A DNA stretch of 64,000 bases, taken from contig CALTTG010000005.1 of assembly GCA_943908475.1 (NCBI GenBank), positions 61,244-125,243 of the forward strand, read 5' to 3'. Source of the DNA: an uncultured Burkholderiales bacterium (lineage in GTDB: Bacteria > Pseudomonadota > Gammaproteobacteria > Burkholderiales > Burkholderiaceae_C). Below, in pieces: positions 52,423 to 61,471 of the stretch. Both the position numbers and the translations under genes were made by a program. How positions within the stretch are numbered: the first letter of the stretch is position 1; every line of letters starts with the position of its first letter. The notes beneath the pieces are model-generated. The model saw nothing but the letters and a program-made list of their open reading frames with translations. It was not told the origin of the DNA and searched no databases.

Positions 52423-54636
52423 TCAGCGAGGAGCCTGGGGCAGGTAGGGCGAGCCCGCGGGCAGCACCACCGTCGGCTGGGGCGACTTGGGGTCGTCCAG
52501 CGGCTGGGCCATCGACGGCAGCATCACGCCATTGCTCATTTTGAGCGACGGCAGCTCTTGGGAGGTGCCAATGGGCATCAGCAAGGTGGGTGGCACGGCC
52601 ACTTTCGACTGCTCGTTGCGGATGTAATCGTAGCGGTCCACCGTCAGGCGGTTGGCGGCTTCCTGCGTGCGCATCACCACCGGACGCAAGAACACCATGA
52701 GGTTGGTCTTGGTGCGGGTGCGGCTTTCGTTGCGGAACAAGGCGCCCAGGTAAGGCAGGTCACCCAACACCGGCACTTTCTTCTGGTTGACGCTGCTGTT
52801 TTCCTTGATCAAGCCGCCCAGCACCAGCAGAGTGCCATCGTCGACCACCACCGAGGTCTCCAGCGAGCTCTTGTTCGTGGTCGGGCCATTGGCCTTGTCT
52901 TCGGTGCCGGCCTTCACGTCCGATTTTTCCTGGAAGACAGTCATGCGGATGGTGCCGCCCTCTCCAATCTGCGGCTTGACGCGCAAGGTCAGGCCCACGT
53001 CTTTGCGCTCGACCGTCTGGAACGGGTTTGCGTTAGCCGCCGAGTTGGTGTACTGGCCCGTCACGAAGGCCACGTTTTCACCGCTGACGATCTTGGCTTC
53101 CTCGTTGTCCAGCACCACCAGGTTGGGCGTGGACAGGATGTTGCCGTCGGCCTTGGTCTGCAGGAAGTTGGCCAAGGCCGCCAGGCCATACTGGTTCTTG
53201 CCAAAATCATGGATCAAGCCCACGTTCAAACCCGTGCCGAGCGAGGGCGCCGTCGCGCCCGTGGCCAACGCCGTGGCGGCCGTGAACAAAGACGGCGAAT
53301 TGTTGCTCGAGAGGTTGGTGCCGATGGCCACCCCATTGCGGTCGCCTTCTTTGCCCAGCAAGCCCTGCCACTGCACGCCGACTTCGGCGAGCTTCTCGGC
53401 ATTGACCTCGACGATCATGGTTTCGATGTAGACCTGAGCGCGACGGCCGTCGAGCTGGTCGATCACGGCCCGCAGTTGTTTGTACAGCGCATCAGGGGCG
53501 GTGATGATCAACGAGTTGGTGGACGGGTCGGCCTGGATGAATCCACCCGTCGACGGTTGCGCCGACGCCGTCACCGGCGAGGACGACTGCGGCGAGCTCT
53601 GGCTGCCGCCACTGGCCGTGGTGCTGGCACCGCCGGTGGTGCTGTTGGTCGGCGTGGTGGGTGCGGCAGTCGGCGCGGCACTGGCGCCCGAGGCGTTGCC
53701 GCCTTGCGGGGCGAACGACGCACGCAAGATGGTCGCCAGCTTCACGGCATCGGCGTTCTTCAGGTAGACCACCTGGATGTTGCTGCCGCCCACGCCCCCG
53801 GCACCCGGCTTGTCCAGGCGAGCCACGAGCGACTTGATCATGTTCAAGCGAGCCGGATTGGCCGCCCGAATCATCAGGGCGTTGGTGCGGGCATCGGCCA
53901 TGACCAGGGTGGGCGAAGCGCCCGCGGTGGGCGTGCCGCCGCCATCGGCCAGCTTCTGCACCACCGGGGCCAGGTCCGCCGCGACCGCATGCTGCAGCGT
54001 GATGGCTTCCAGGTCGGTGGTCGACGACACGTCCATCGCCGAGATGATCTGCCCCAAGCGCTTGAGGTTGTCCGCGTAATCGGTGATCACCAGGGTGTTG
54101 GTGCCCGGGTTGGCGTTGATGGTGTTGTTCGGGCTGATCAGGGGGCGCAGCACCGTGACCATGTTGTTCACGTTTTCGTACTGCAGCTTGAAGATCTGCG
54201 TGAGGATCTGATCGCCAGCGCGCGAGGTTTTGTTGCCCACCTCCACGGTGCCCGTCTGCAACTTGGCGTCGGCCTCCGGCACCACCTTCAAGATGCCGGC
54301 CACCTCCACCAGCGCAAAGCCCTGTCCGCGCAAGGCGGACATGAAGTTCAGGTAGGCCTCGCGCGGCGTGAGCGGCTGCTCGCTGTACAGGGTGATCTGG
54401 CCCTTGACGCGCGGGTCCACCACGATCTGACGGTTGACGATGGCACCCATGGCACGGGCCACACCTTCGATCTCGGCATTGACGAAGTTCAGCGTCACCG
54501 AAGGCCCGCCCTTTTTGACCGACATCGCCCAGGCCTGACCGGCCACTGGCAAGAAGCCACCGGGGCCCAAGGTGAGCGCCATGGCCGTGGCCAGGGCCAC
54601 CGTGCGGAAACGAGCGTACGCGGGATGGGTCGTCAT
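52423..54636 (-). CDS. gspD: Type II secretion outer-membrane secretin GspD
   Basis: 737 residues with an N-terminal export signal (about 1-38). N0 domain (SVTLNFVNAEIEGVARAMG), N1-N3 domains (about 120-385) with a Gly/Ser/Thr-rich insertion within N3 (about 310-360), and a secretin barrel domain (about 420-665) ending in the signature VPVLGDLPYLGALFR near 622-636. The C-terminal S-domain-like tail is about 70 residues. It forms the outer-membrane pore for folded exoproteins such as the hydrolases nearby. No pilotin gene seen. Three bases after gspN. Confidence 0.97.
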   Translation of the reverse strand: MTTHPAYARFRTVALATAMALTLGPGGFLPVAGQAWAMSVKKGGPSVTLNFVNAEIEGVARAMGAIVNRQIVVDPRVKGQITLYSEQPLTPREAYLNFMSALRGQGFALVEVAGILKVVPEADAKLQTGTVEVGNKTSRAGDQILTQIFKLQYENVNNMVTVLRPLISPNNTINANPGTNTLVITDYADNLKRLGQIISAMDVSSTTDLEAITLQHAVAADLAPVVQKLADGGGTPTAGASPTLVMADARTNALMIRAANPARLNMIKSLVARLDKPGAGGVGGSNIQVVYLKNADAVKLATILRASFAPQGGNASGASAAPTAAPTTPTNSTTGGASTTASGGSQSSPQSSSPVTASAQPSTGGFIQADPSTNSLIITAPDALYKQLRAVIDQLDGRRAQVYIETMIVEVNAEKLAEVGVQWQGLLGKEGDRNGVAIGTNLSSNNSPSLFTAATALATGATAPSLGTGLNVGLIHDFGKNQYGLAALANFLQTKADGNILSTPNLVVLDNEEAKIVSGENVAFVTGQYTNSAANANPFQTVERKDVGLTLRVKPQIGEGGTIRMTVFQEKSDVKAGTEDKANGPTTNKSSLETSVVVDDGTLLVLGGLIKENSSVNQKKVPVLGDLPYLGALFRNESRTRTKTNLMVFLRPVVMRTQEAANRLTVDRYDYIRNEQSKVAVPPTLLMPIGTSQELPSLKMSNGVMLPSMAQPLDDPKSPQPTVVLPAGSPYLPQAPR

Positions 54637-54639
54637 GAC

Positions 54640-55545
54640 TTATCCGATCGAGATGACAGAGCGGTCGCCAGTGCGGCGGCCGATGATGTTCAACAAGTTG
54701 TTCAGGGCGGGACGGTCGGCCTCGTCGGCTGTCGCATCCCCTTGGAAGCGCACGCCGTAAGGCCCGACCGAGCCTGAACCATTGAGTTTGAGGGCCCCTT
54801 GCTCGGTCTGCATGCGCAGACCCATGGGGCCGCCGCCCGAACCCGTCAGGCTCAGGCGGTACGAGCCCAGTTCGGGCAAGGTGGTGATGCGCGAGGCGAT
54901 CTGGCTCATGCGCATGTCCACCTCGCCATCGACGGTGAGCCGCCCCTTGATCCACTGCACCTGCAGCGATCGGGTGCTGAGGTGCATGACGCCGCCCAGC
55001 TGCAAGGTGTTGAACGGGGTGCCCAGGCCACCCAACCAGGCGGCCGGCCACTGCCCGATGACACCCTGGTCATCGCCAGACGCCGTCAACACATGCGCCG
55101 ACACCGAACCCCAGCCGGGCTTGACCACCAGGCTGACCGGCGAAGGCATGCAGCAATCTTGGGTGAGTTGCAACACGAGCCCCAGGCCCTGTGGCCGCAA
55201 GGTCCAGCCCGTCCGGCCGGGCAGTGCCCGGGCATCGCGGCTGCCAGGGCCGCCCGTGAGCACCAGCACGGCGTTTCCGGTCCAGACGGTGCCTTCGGCA
55301 TCGGCCAGCAGAAAACGACCATGGGACGCCGCCGACACACCCGACGCCAACCAAGACGCCGGGGCGAACAGGGTCAGGCCGGCCAGCGCCCCCAAGGACG
55401 CCCCCCACCAGCCCCAGCGGCGGCCCGCGCGACGCATGTGCTCCCAGCGGGCGACTTCCAGGGTCGACTCCAACCAGCGGGTCGTGACCTCGAACCCCTT
55501 GGGCATCCAGTCAGCAGGTCGTTTGAACGCACTCAACAGCGACAT
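54640..55545 (-). CDS. gspN: Type II secretion protein GspN
   Basis: 301 residues. One N-terminal membrane segment (about 45-68, WGASLGALAGLTLFAPASWL), then a periplasmic beta-rich domain; landmarks GTVWTGNAVL near 84-93, RGRLTVDGEV-like KGRLTVDGEVDM near 200-211, and YRLSLTGSGGG near 229-239. Two adjacent cysteines (DCCMPSP) near 130. GspN is an accessory protein not present in all systems; usual length is about 250, so this one has a longer cytoplasmic start. Sits between gspM and gspD. Confidence 0.88.
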   Translation of the reverse strand: MSLLSAFKRPADWMPKGFEVTTRWLESTLEVARWEHMRRAGRRWGWWGASLGALAGLTLFAPASWLASGVSAASHGRFLLADAEGTVWTGNAVLVLTGGPGSRDARALPGRTGWTLRPQGLGLVLQLTQDCCMPSPVSLVVKPGWGSVSAHVLTASGDDQGVIGQWPAAWLGGLGTPFNTLQLGGVMHLSTRSLQVQWIKGRLTVDGEVDMRMSQIASRITTLPELGSYRLSLTGSGGGPMGLRMQTEQGALKLNGSGSVGPYGVRFQGDATADEADRPALNNLLNIIGRRTGDRSVISIG

Positions 55546-55556
55546 CGGAGTGGCTT

Positions 55557-56075
55557 TTACCGGTTCAAGGCCGAAGGGGCTGACAAGGTCAGCGTGATGG
55601 TGCCGGAGTACACCCCGGCGGTGATCTGCGTGAGGTTCGCCTCGATGGGCCGCACGCGGGCGCTGGATCGCACCTCGCCGAACCAGCCGGACAAGGCCGA
55701 ACCGCTCACCTTGGTGAGCGTGACCACCGCGCGGTCGGACTGAACACGCAGGCGAGCCCCCTCACCCAGCCGGTCGGTGGCCGACTGCAAGGCGGCCTGC
55801 GCCTGCGCAGGCGGGACGGGGGGCATGCCGCGCATGGCCTTGACCTCTTCCGCCTGACGACGCATGTCGTCCAGCACGGCGTTGACCTCTTGCAATTGCG
55901 CCGGGGTCTGCTGCAAGGTTCGCCAAGCTGGCCGCACGGCCACCATGAACACCACCACAGCCGACAGTGCCCACGCCATCAACGACAGCATCTGGCGCTC
56001 GCGCGCAGACAGCGCCTGCCACTTCGCCAAGATCGGCGCCAGCTGCGCCTTGAGTTGTTCGGTCTGTTCGCTCAT
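55557..56075 (-). CDS. gspM: Type II secretion protein GspM
   Basis: 172 residues from ATG 56075, the only start that keeps the family length; the longer frame to 56273 lies inside gspL. Cytoplasmic helix (WQALSARERQMLS), one membrane segment (about 30-50, LMAWALSAVVVFMVAVRPAW), periplasmic helix and ferredoxin-like fold. It partners GspL in the inner membrane platform. Eight bases behind gspL. Confidence 0.9.
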   Translation of the reverse strand: MSEQTEQLKAQLAPILAKWQALSARERQMLSLMAWALSAVVVFMVAVRPAWRTLQQTPAQLQEVNAVLDDMRRQAEEVKAMRGMPPVPPAQAQAALQSATDRLGEGARLRVQSDRAVVTLTKVSGSALSGWFGEVRSSARVRPIEANLTQITAGVYSGTITLTLSAPSALNR

Positions 56076-56083
56076 GCTCGCTC

Positions 56084-57358
56084 TCAACTGCGCCGGGCCG
56101 GGGCGCGGCGCACCGTGATCTGCCCCTCTGCCTGCTCGACCGCATACCCGGCGGCCTGCAAGCGCGAACGCACTTGCTCGGCCTGCCCCGAACCCCATTC
56201 GCCGGGCAGAGACACCGTCAGCGCATTGCCGTCGTAATTGAAGCCCCGGGACGGCAGGTCGCCCACCCAGCACGCGGCCACCGCCTGCATCAAGGCCTCG
56301 AGGTCGTTGTCACCGGCTTGCCCCGACTGGGCGCGCAGCGTTTCGGTTTCACGCCGCATTTGCAACGGCGCGTCCAACACCGCCTGCACCTGCGGGTGCG
56401 TGCCCTTGAGCAAGGCCACCATGTCGTCTTTTTTCAGGCGAACCTCTCGAGACTGGTGCCAGGCCCAGAGGTTGAGCCCCAGGATCTGCACCGCCACCAA
56501 CGCGGCCAGGCCCATGCGGGCTGCGCGCCACTGCGGGCTGAGGAAGCGTTTCCATTGATCGGTGACGGCTTGCAGGCCCTTGCTCTGCGGCGCCAGCTCA
56601 AACTGCAGCAGGTTCCACAAGCTTCGGGCCGCCTGCATCAAGTGCTCGGCTTGGGTCTGGGCATGCACGACCTGACCCAGCCAGCGCTCGGCAGGGGCCG
56701 CCGCCGCCGGCGAGGCGAAAAAGCGGGACCCGGCAGGCAGCGGCTCAGGCAACAAGGCCCGCGACAAGGTGCCACTCAAGGGCCAGGTGGCCACGCCATC
56801 GGTGGACGACCAGGTCAGCATCAACTCAAGGCCGCGCTCGGCATCGGTCACATCGGCATCGGTGTCGTGCAGTTCGTGGAAATAGCCCGTGGCCGGGGCA
56901 TCGGGCCACACCGCAGGCACCACGCGGCCCACCCTGACCTTGGCTTTCTCCAGGGCCATGAGGTGCGCCGTCAGCACCTGGTGGTTGCAGATGGCCAGCC
57001 ACGTGGGCTCACCGGCCCGCGCCGCGGGCGCCACGGCCACATGCACGTCTTCCGGATCTTCCAGCAACTGCTCTTCGAGCAAGGCCCCCAGGGCTTGACG
57101 CAGGCGCGCTGCGGGCGCTTTGGGCAGATTCAGGCGATGCCAGCTGACGTCGGTGGGTGCCAGCACGGCGACCACCGTCTCGGCCGGCGGCAGCATGTTG
57201 GCAGGGCTCACGCCCTGACGCACCACCGTTTCACCGTTGGCCGTGAGCACGTAAAAGTACTCTCGTGAAGACGCAGAACCCCCTCCGGCACCTTCCAGGG
57301 TGGCCGGATCGGCAGACAGGCGCTGATGCGCCGGCAGCTGGATGATGAGTGTGCTCAT
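56084..57358 (-). CDS. gspL: Type II secretion protein GspL
   Basis: 424 residues. Cytoplasmic actin-like domain (about 1-255) with ETVVAVLAPTDVSWHRL near 60-76 and ALGALLEEQLLEDPEDVHV near 88-106, membrane segment about 283-303 (MGLAALVAVQILGLNLWAW), and periplasmic domain with NYDGNALTVSLPG near 372-384. It links the ATPase GspE to the membrane platform. The gap to gspK (111 bp) is the only sizeable one in the operon. Confidence 0.94.
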   Translation of the reverse strand: MSTLIIQLPAHQRLSADPATLEGAGGGSASSREYFYVLTANGETVVRQGVSPANMLPPAETVVAVLAPTDVSWHRLNLPKAPAARLRQALGALLEEQLLEDPEDVHVAVAPAARAGEPTWLAICNHQVLTAHLMALEKAKVRVGRVVPAVWPDAPATGYFHELHDTDADVTDAERGLELMLTWSSTDGVATWPLSGTLSRALLPEPLPAGSRFFASPAAAAPAERWLGQVVHAQTQAEHLMQAARSLWNLLQFELAPQSKGLQAVTDQWKRFLSPQWRAARMGLAALVAVQILGLNLWAWHQSREVRLKKDDMVALLKGTHPQVQAVLDAPLQMRRETETLRAQSGQAGDNDLEALMQAVAACWVGDLPSRGFNYDGNALTVSLPGEWGSGQAEQVRSRLQAAGYAVEQAEGQITVRRAPARRS

Positions 57359-57469
57359 GCCCTCACGGACAGGTTGGGTTGAAGAACGCGTGAGCGTAGG
57401 CTAACGCTGAAAGCATTGTAGAAGCGGGGGAACAGCGCCCATTTAAGGATTCATACCCGATTTGCGACA
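57359..57469 (-). promoter_or_regulatory. Gap between gspK and gspL, possible internal promoter
   Basis: Only non-trivial spacer in the leftward operon. On the minus strand TACAAT (57420-57415) could serve as a -10 for gspLMNDEF, but the bases 17 upstream are a poor -35. A small stem AGCGT/ACGCT (about 57393-57408) lies nearby. Weak evidence. Confidence 0.25.
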
Positions 57470-58507
57470 TCACAGCCCCGGCGAGGGCACCGCTGGCGCG
57501 TCAACGCCCGCCACCCGGTTTTCAAACAACACCGAGATCTCGGTGCCGTTGCCCGAGCGCTGAAGGATGTAGCTTTGGCTGATGACCCGGTTTTCCAGAC
57601 GCAGGCGGCCCGCCACTTCGAAATAGTTCGAGCTGATCGCCACCCGATCGCCCTGCAAATTGATGGACTGCCCCCACACCTCGCGCACATCGTCGAGGGT
57701 CTGCAGCGGCTTGCGGGCGCGCTGCTGGACCAACCGGTCGGCCCGACTGAGGTCCAGCCCTTCGACCACGGCCGCCATCACCTCGCGCGAGGCCGTGTTC
57801 AGGTTGATGGGCGACGGCTCGGGCAAGATCACCACAAACGGACGCAATCGGGCCACCGTGCCCGCATCCAGCCCCAGCCACACCAGTTGATCGACCGTCT
57901 GAGGCATCAAGGGCGCCTGCGCCACCGCCTCCTCGCCCCCCAGCTTGTTGGCCGCTTCGGGCTGCTCCACGCTGGCGGCCGCCAGCAGCGAGCGCCGAAA
58001 CGCCTGCGCGATGCCATCGGCCAACGACGGGGAGAGGCTCGCGTACTCACACAAGCGGCGCAACACGGCCTGCTGGGTCGGGTCGATCTCACCGTCGCCG
58101 TTGAGCAAGTTGCGCAGGTTGTACCGCGCCGACACATCGGTGATCTTGCCGGACAGGAACGCTTCGGGCCCGTCTTCGGTGTTGTCCTTGTCCGTTGCCA
58201 AGAAGCTCGACAGCCGGGCCTCGGCCAACTCCACCGCCCACGGCTCGCCCAAGTGGTCGGCGCCCCCGTTCTTGCCATCTTCACGCAAGATCAGTCGGCC
58301 CCAGTCCAGGGCGCCGCGCAAGATCCAGTGCGACTGGGTCATGGCGCGCTCGGCGGCCTCCACCTGCACGGCACGCCATTGCTGCCACACCATGGACGAG
58401 GCCACCGCCGTCACCATGGTGACGATGACCATGGCCATCAGCAGGGCGGCCCCCCGCTGGTGGACGCGAAGCTGACGACGTGGCCCATGCAACGTGTGGT
58501 GCGTCAT
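57470..58507 (-). CDS. gspK: Type II secretion minor pseudopilin GspK
   Basis: 345 residues from ATG 58507, which overlaps the gspJ stop (ATGA); the long frame upstream lies inside gspJ. Prepilin-like start: basic leader ending QRG, then AALLMAMVIVTMVTAVASSM (no Glu at position 5, as usual for GspK). Large periplasmic part with DGEIDPTQQAVLRRL near 130 and the helix-hairpin-helix-like INLNTASREVMAAVV near 245. GspK caps the pseudopilus tip with I and J. Confidence 0.95.
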   Translation of the reverse strand: MTHHTLHGPRRQLRVHQRGAALLMAMVIVTMVTAVASSMVWQQWRAVQVEAAERAMTQSHWILRGALDWGRLILREDGKNGGADHLGEPWAVELAEARLSSFLATDKDNTEDGPEAFLSGKITDVSARYNLRNLLNGDGEIDPTQQAVLRRLCEYASLSPSLADGIAQAFRRSLLAAASVEQPEAANKLGGEEAVAQAPLMPQTVDQLVWLGLDAGTVARLRPFVVILPEPSPINLNTASREVMAAVVEGLDLSRADRLVQQRARKPLQTLDDVREVWGQSINLQGDRVAISSNYFEVAGRLRLENRVISQSYILQRSGNGTEISVLFENRVAGVDAPAVPSPGL

Positions 58508-59238
58508 TGCTGCCCCGGTTGTGCCGCCAACACGGCATCTCGCACAATGCTGCCCCGGTATCCGCTGCCCTCGCCGAGGGTCAGCACCGAGCGCACCCCC
58601 ATGGGCAAAGGCTCCCGCGATGCGATCGCAGCCTGCACGAGCGGCTGCCCGTTGGGCCCCGTGCCCGAGCCCCCCGCCGCCGCAGCGGCCTGGGCCTGTC
58701 GGGCCGCCGCCGACACCCCAGCGGACGACTGCGCATTCGTCCATGCACCGCCCCGGAAAAAATACAGCTGCCACTGCTCGACGCCTTTGAGGGCCGCCAA
58801 GGTGCCTTGCTCGCGCCCCTGGAACGACAAGGACCGGTTCCACTGGTCCTTGATCTGCCCCTGACTGGTGACGGCAGGCCCGGCCCAACGCACCCAGCGT
58901 CCAGAACGCAAAGCCCAAACGACCACCTGAACGCCCCCCGTGGCCTGACGCGTCAGGCGTAGCGCCGCCCCGTCAAATTGCACGGCCTGGACACCTCCCG
59001 TGTCCACCACGGCGTTGAGATCGGCCGCCCATTGCTGCATGACCGATTGCATCCGCAGGCTGCGCTTGAGGCTGCCATCGGCAATTTCGCGAGACTTGAG
59101 GATGCCATCGAGCCCCTTCCAGCACATGCCGGCCATGACCGACAAGATCACCAGGGCCACCAGCACCTCGATGAGGGTGAAACCACGCGGGGCGCCGAGT
59201 GAAGCCAGGCGGGGTGAAGCACGCAGGTCCATGGCCAT
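58504..59238 (-). CDS. gspJ: Type II secretion minor pseudopilin GspJ
   Basis: 244 residues from ATG 59238 (59232 also possible). Prepilin peptidase site RGFTLIEVLVALVILSVM near 18-35, with the Glu at +5 of the mature protein. Periplasmic beta domain with long Ala-rich linker late (about 185-210, QAQAAAAAGGSGTG), which is unusual. Partner of GspI and GspK at the pseudopilus tip. One base behind gspI. Confidence 0.94.
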   Translation of the reverse strand: MAMDLRASPRLASLGAPRGFTLIEVLVALVILSVMAGMCWKGLDGILKSREIADGSLKRSLRMQSVMQQWAADLNAVVDTGGVQAVQFDGAALRLTRQATGGVQVVVWALRSGRWVRWAGPAVTSQGQIKDQWNRSLSFQGREQGTLAALKGVEQWQLYFFRGGAWTNAQSSAGVSAAARQAQAAAAAGGSGTGPNGQPLVQAAIASREPLPMGVRSVLTLGEGSGYRGSIVRDAVLAAQPGQQ

Positions 59239-59239
59239 C

Positions 59240-59605
59240 TCAAAAGCGCGGCGCCACGGTGGACACCCGCACGATCACGTTCATGTTCTCATCGAACACC
59301 ACCGCGTCCACCTTGCGGAAGTTCGGGTTGGGCGTGGCCTTGACCTGCAAGGAACCCTTCATGTCGCGACCCAGCTGGCGGCACGCAAAATCACTGTCCC
59401 CCACGCCCGGCCAGGCCTTGTTCAGGCGGATGCCCACCAGTTGGTTTTCGGCACACCATTCGGCCATGGTGAGGTCGTTGAGGCGCTGGGCATTGACCGT
59501 CAGCCCCCCTGCGGCCTTGAACCCGGCGGCCAGCGTGATGGCCACCACCGCCAAGGCCACCAGCACCTCGATCAGGGTCATGCCGGACATGCGGTCAGGG
59601 CGCAT
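59240..59605 (-). CDS. gspI: Type II secretion minor pseudopilin GspI
   Basis: 121 residues from ATG 59605, overlapping the end of gspH by 11 bases. Prepilin site SGMTLIEVLVALAVVAITL near 7-25 with Glu +5; body contains WCAENQLVGIRLN near 44-56, typical of GspI. Initiates pseudopilus tip assembly. Length fits the family (about 120-130). Confidence 0.94.
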   Translation of the reverse strand: MRPDRMSGMTLIEVLVALAVVAITLAAGFKAAGGLTVNAQRLNDLTMAEWCAENQLVGIRLNKAWPGVGDSDFACRQLGRDMKGSLQVKATPNPNFRKVDAVVFDENMNVIVRVSTVAPRF

Positions 59606-60131
59606 CGGTCCCCTCCGAAACCGCGGCACCTGCGGCATTGACGTCCAGCGGCGGCAAATCGATCTCCGGCGTGCCGTTGCGAACCACATCGAACGGGCTC
59701 AAGCCATCGGTGCCCACCATGATTTGTTGCTGCCCCAGGCGCAAGACGATGCTTTGGGGGCCAATCACGGGTTCGGGCCCCAGGGTGACGCTGGTGCCCC
59801 CCACGATCTCGGCCCGCACCTCGCGCTCCATCCACTGCTGCGATGGGGTCGCGTCAGGCGGCAGCCCCAGGAATTGGAAGTCGGTGTCGCCGCCTGCGGA
59901 GCGCGGCACCCAGATGACGGTCAAGCCGCCCGACCGGGCCTCCGCGCGGGCCGACTCCATGAAGGCAATCAGCCGAGCGGCTTCTTTTTCCAGGCGCGAC
60001 GACGCCGGATCAGGCAAAGCCAGGGACACCACCGCCGTGCTGATGGCGATGATGGCCACCACCACCATCAACTCCAGCAGGGTGAACCCCTTTTGACGCA
60101 CGCCAGACACCGTGAGCTGCACCCGCAGCAA
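59595..60131 (-). CDS. gspH: Type II secretion minor pseudopilin GspH
   Basis: About 178 residues. Frame opens directly behind the gspG stop with TTG at 60131; GTG codons 3 and 7 codons later are alternatives, there being no ATG before the prepilin site. Prepilin site QKGFTLLELMVVVAIIAIST near 13-32. Periplasmic part with LEKEAARLIAFMESARAEAR near 47-66, typical of GspH. Start codon unresolved; coupling to gspG translation is likely. Confidence 0.9.
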   Translation of the reverse strand: MLRVQLTVSGVRQKGFTLLELMVVVAIIAISTAVVSLALPDPASSRLEKEAARLIAFMESARAEARSGGLTVIWVPRSAGGDTDFQFLGLPPDATPSQQWMEREVRAEIVGGTSVTLGPEPVIGPQSIVLRLGQQQIMVGTDGLSPFDVVRNGTPEIDLPPLDVNAAGAAVSEGTDAP

Positions 60132-60569
60132 TCACTGCCAGGAACCGATGTCGGCGTCCTTGCCCTCGCCACCTTCCTTGCCATCGGCCCCCAGGCTGAA
60201 CACGTCCACCTCGCCTTTGAGACCAGGGTTCATGAACTTGTAGGGCTGACCCCAGGGGTCATTGGGCAGCTTTTCCAGGTAGGGGCGCCAGTTGTTGGGC
60301 ACCGGTGCGGCGGTCGGCTTGGCCGTCAAGGCGCCCAGGCCCTGTTCGGCCGTCGGGTAGCGCTGATTGTCGAGCTTGTACAGCTTGAGCGACTGCATGA
60401 TGTTGCTGATGTCGGTGCGCGCCGCCGTGAGGCGGGCGTCATCGGCGCGGTCCAGCACGTTGGGAACGATCAAGGCCGCCAACAAGCCAATGATGACCAG
60501 CACGACCATCAATTCGATCAGGGTGAAACCTCGGGAGGCCAGTTTGCGCAAGCGATGGGTGGTACTCAT
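60132..60569 (-). CDS. gspG: Type II secretion major pseudopilin GspG
   Basis: 145 residues from ATG 60569. Short leader then RGFTLIELMVVLVIIGLLAA near 15-34, cleaved by prepilin peptidase before Phe; NVLDRADDARLTAARTDI near 37-54; calcium-site region DNQRYPTAEQGLGAL near 66-80 and the end DVFSLGADGKEGG. All are hallmarks of the major pseudopilin. First gene of the leftward operon; usual length 140-150. Confidence 0.97.
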   Translation of the reverse strand: MSTTHRLRKLASRGFTLIELMVVLVIIGLLAALIVPNVLDRADDARLTAARTDISNIMQSLKLYKLDNQRYPTAEQGLGALTAKPTAAPVPNNWRPYLEKLPNDPWGQPYKFMNPGLKGEVDVFSLGADGKEGGEGKDADIGSWQ

Positions 60570-60730
60570 GAAACACTCGGTAAAGCGTGGAAACGCGCCA
60601 ACTGGCGCGCGGTCACAACAGGGGCGCCAGCATGCCCCACTTTGAAGCGGCCACACGGGAGGATCTACCCCAACTCTTCGGGACTGTTCTGACGCCCAAC
60701 ATCCCCGGCAACCATCATAATGTTCTGATC
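60570..60730. promoter_or_regulatory. Divergent gspG/gspC promoter region
   Basis: 161 bp between the two outward-facing gsp units. On the plus strand CATAAT (60715-60720) just before the gspC ATG looks like a -10, but a matching -35 is not clear and it would leave almost no leader. No operator-like dyad stood out. Confidence 0.35.
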
Positions 60731-61447
60731 ATGCTTTCACGCTTCTTTGCTTTGCTCATCTGGGGCGCTGTGGCGCTGAGTGCCGCGTATTGGGGCCTGC
60801 GCTGGTTCGGCAAAGGGCCGTCGGTGCCCCCCGGCACGGCGCCTGCCACCCTGGAGGGCACCCTCAAGGGTGACCTGAGCAAGCTGCTGTCGGGCCCAGC
60901 CTCGGCCGAGCCCGTTCAGGCGGCCGTGCCCCAGACCGCTTTGGCCGGACGCCTGCAGTTGCTGGGCGTCGTGGCACCACGCGATGCCGAAGGGCGCACC
61001 GGCGTGGCGCTGATGGTGTTCGATGGTCGGCCGGCCCGCGCCTACCGCATCGGCCAGGTCATCGAAGGCGACATGGTGGTGCAATCCATCGCCCAAAAAC
61101 AAGTGCAGATTGGCCCCCAAGGCGGCCCCTCGGCCATGACGCTGGACTTGTCCGGCATGCCCATGGCCTCCACCGGCACCCTTCCGGAAACGCCTGGCGT
61201 CGCGGGGCAGCCTGGGTATGTGCAGGCGCCGTCGAGCCAGATCATCGACCCGGCCACCCTCCCGCCTCCTCAGGCCGGCGGCGGCATGGCGGCCAACCCG
61301 ATCGAAGGGGCAGACGACTCGGGCCCCAACGCCGATGGCGTCACGGCGCCCGCCCCTCAACGCATCCCGCCCCGGGTGAGGCGCCACGGCCCTCCTGGCC
61401 ACGTTCAGCCCACCCTGGTGATCCCGGGCCAGCAGACCGCGATGTGA
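60731..61447 (+). CDS. gspC: Type II secretion protein GspC
   Basis: 238 residues from ATG 60731. One membrane segment (about 5-24, FFALLIWGAVALSAAYWGL), then the homology-region domain (about 70-145) with LAGRLQLLGVVAPRDAEGRT and ARAYRIGQVIEGDMVVQSIA, which contacts the secretin GspD. The C-terminal third is Pro/Gly-rich and ends RVRRHGPPG... without the PDZ domain found in longer GspC proteins. Divergent placement from gspG is common in Burkholderiales. Confidence 0.92.
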   Translation: MLSRFFALLIWGAVALSAAYWGLRWFGKGPSVPPGTAPATLEGTLKGDLSKLLSGPASAEPVQAAVPQTALAGRLQLLGVVAPRDAEGRTGVALMVFDGRPARAYRIGQVIEGDMVVQSIAQKQVQIGPQGGPSAMTLDLSGMPMASTGTLPETPGVAGQPGYVQAPSSQIIDPATLPPPQAGGGMAANPIEGADDSGPNADGVTAPAPQRIPPRVRRHGPPGHVQPTLVIPGQQTAM

Positions 61448-61471
61448 GTGCAGTGTGAGCGCTGGCCCGCC

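Noticed and set aside
50542..54777. 1411-codon plus-strand frame across gspF, gspE and gspD
   Set aside because: Antisense shadow produced by third-position GC bias; the minus-strand genes carry clear family motifs.
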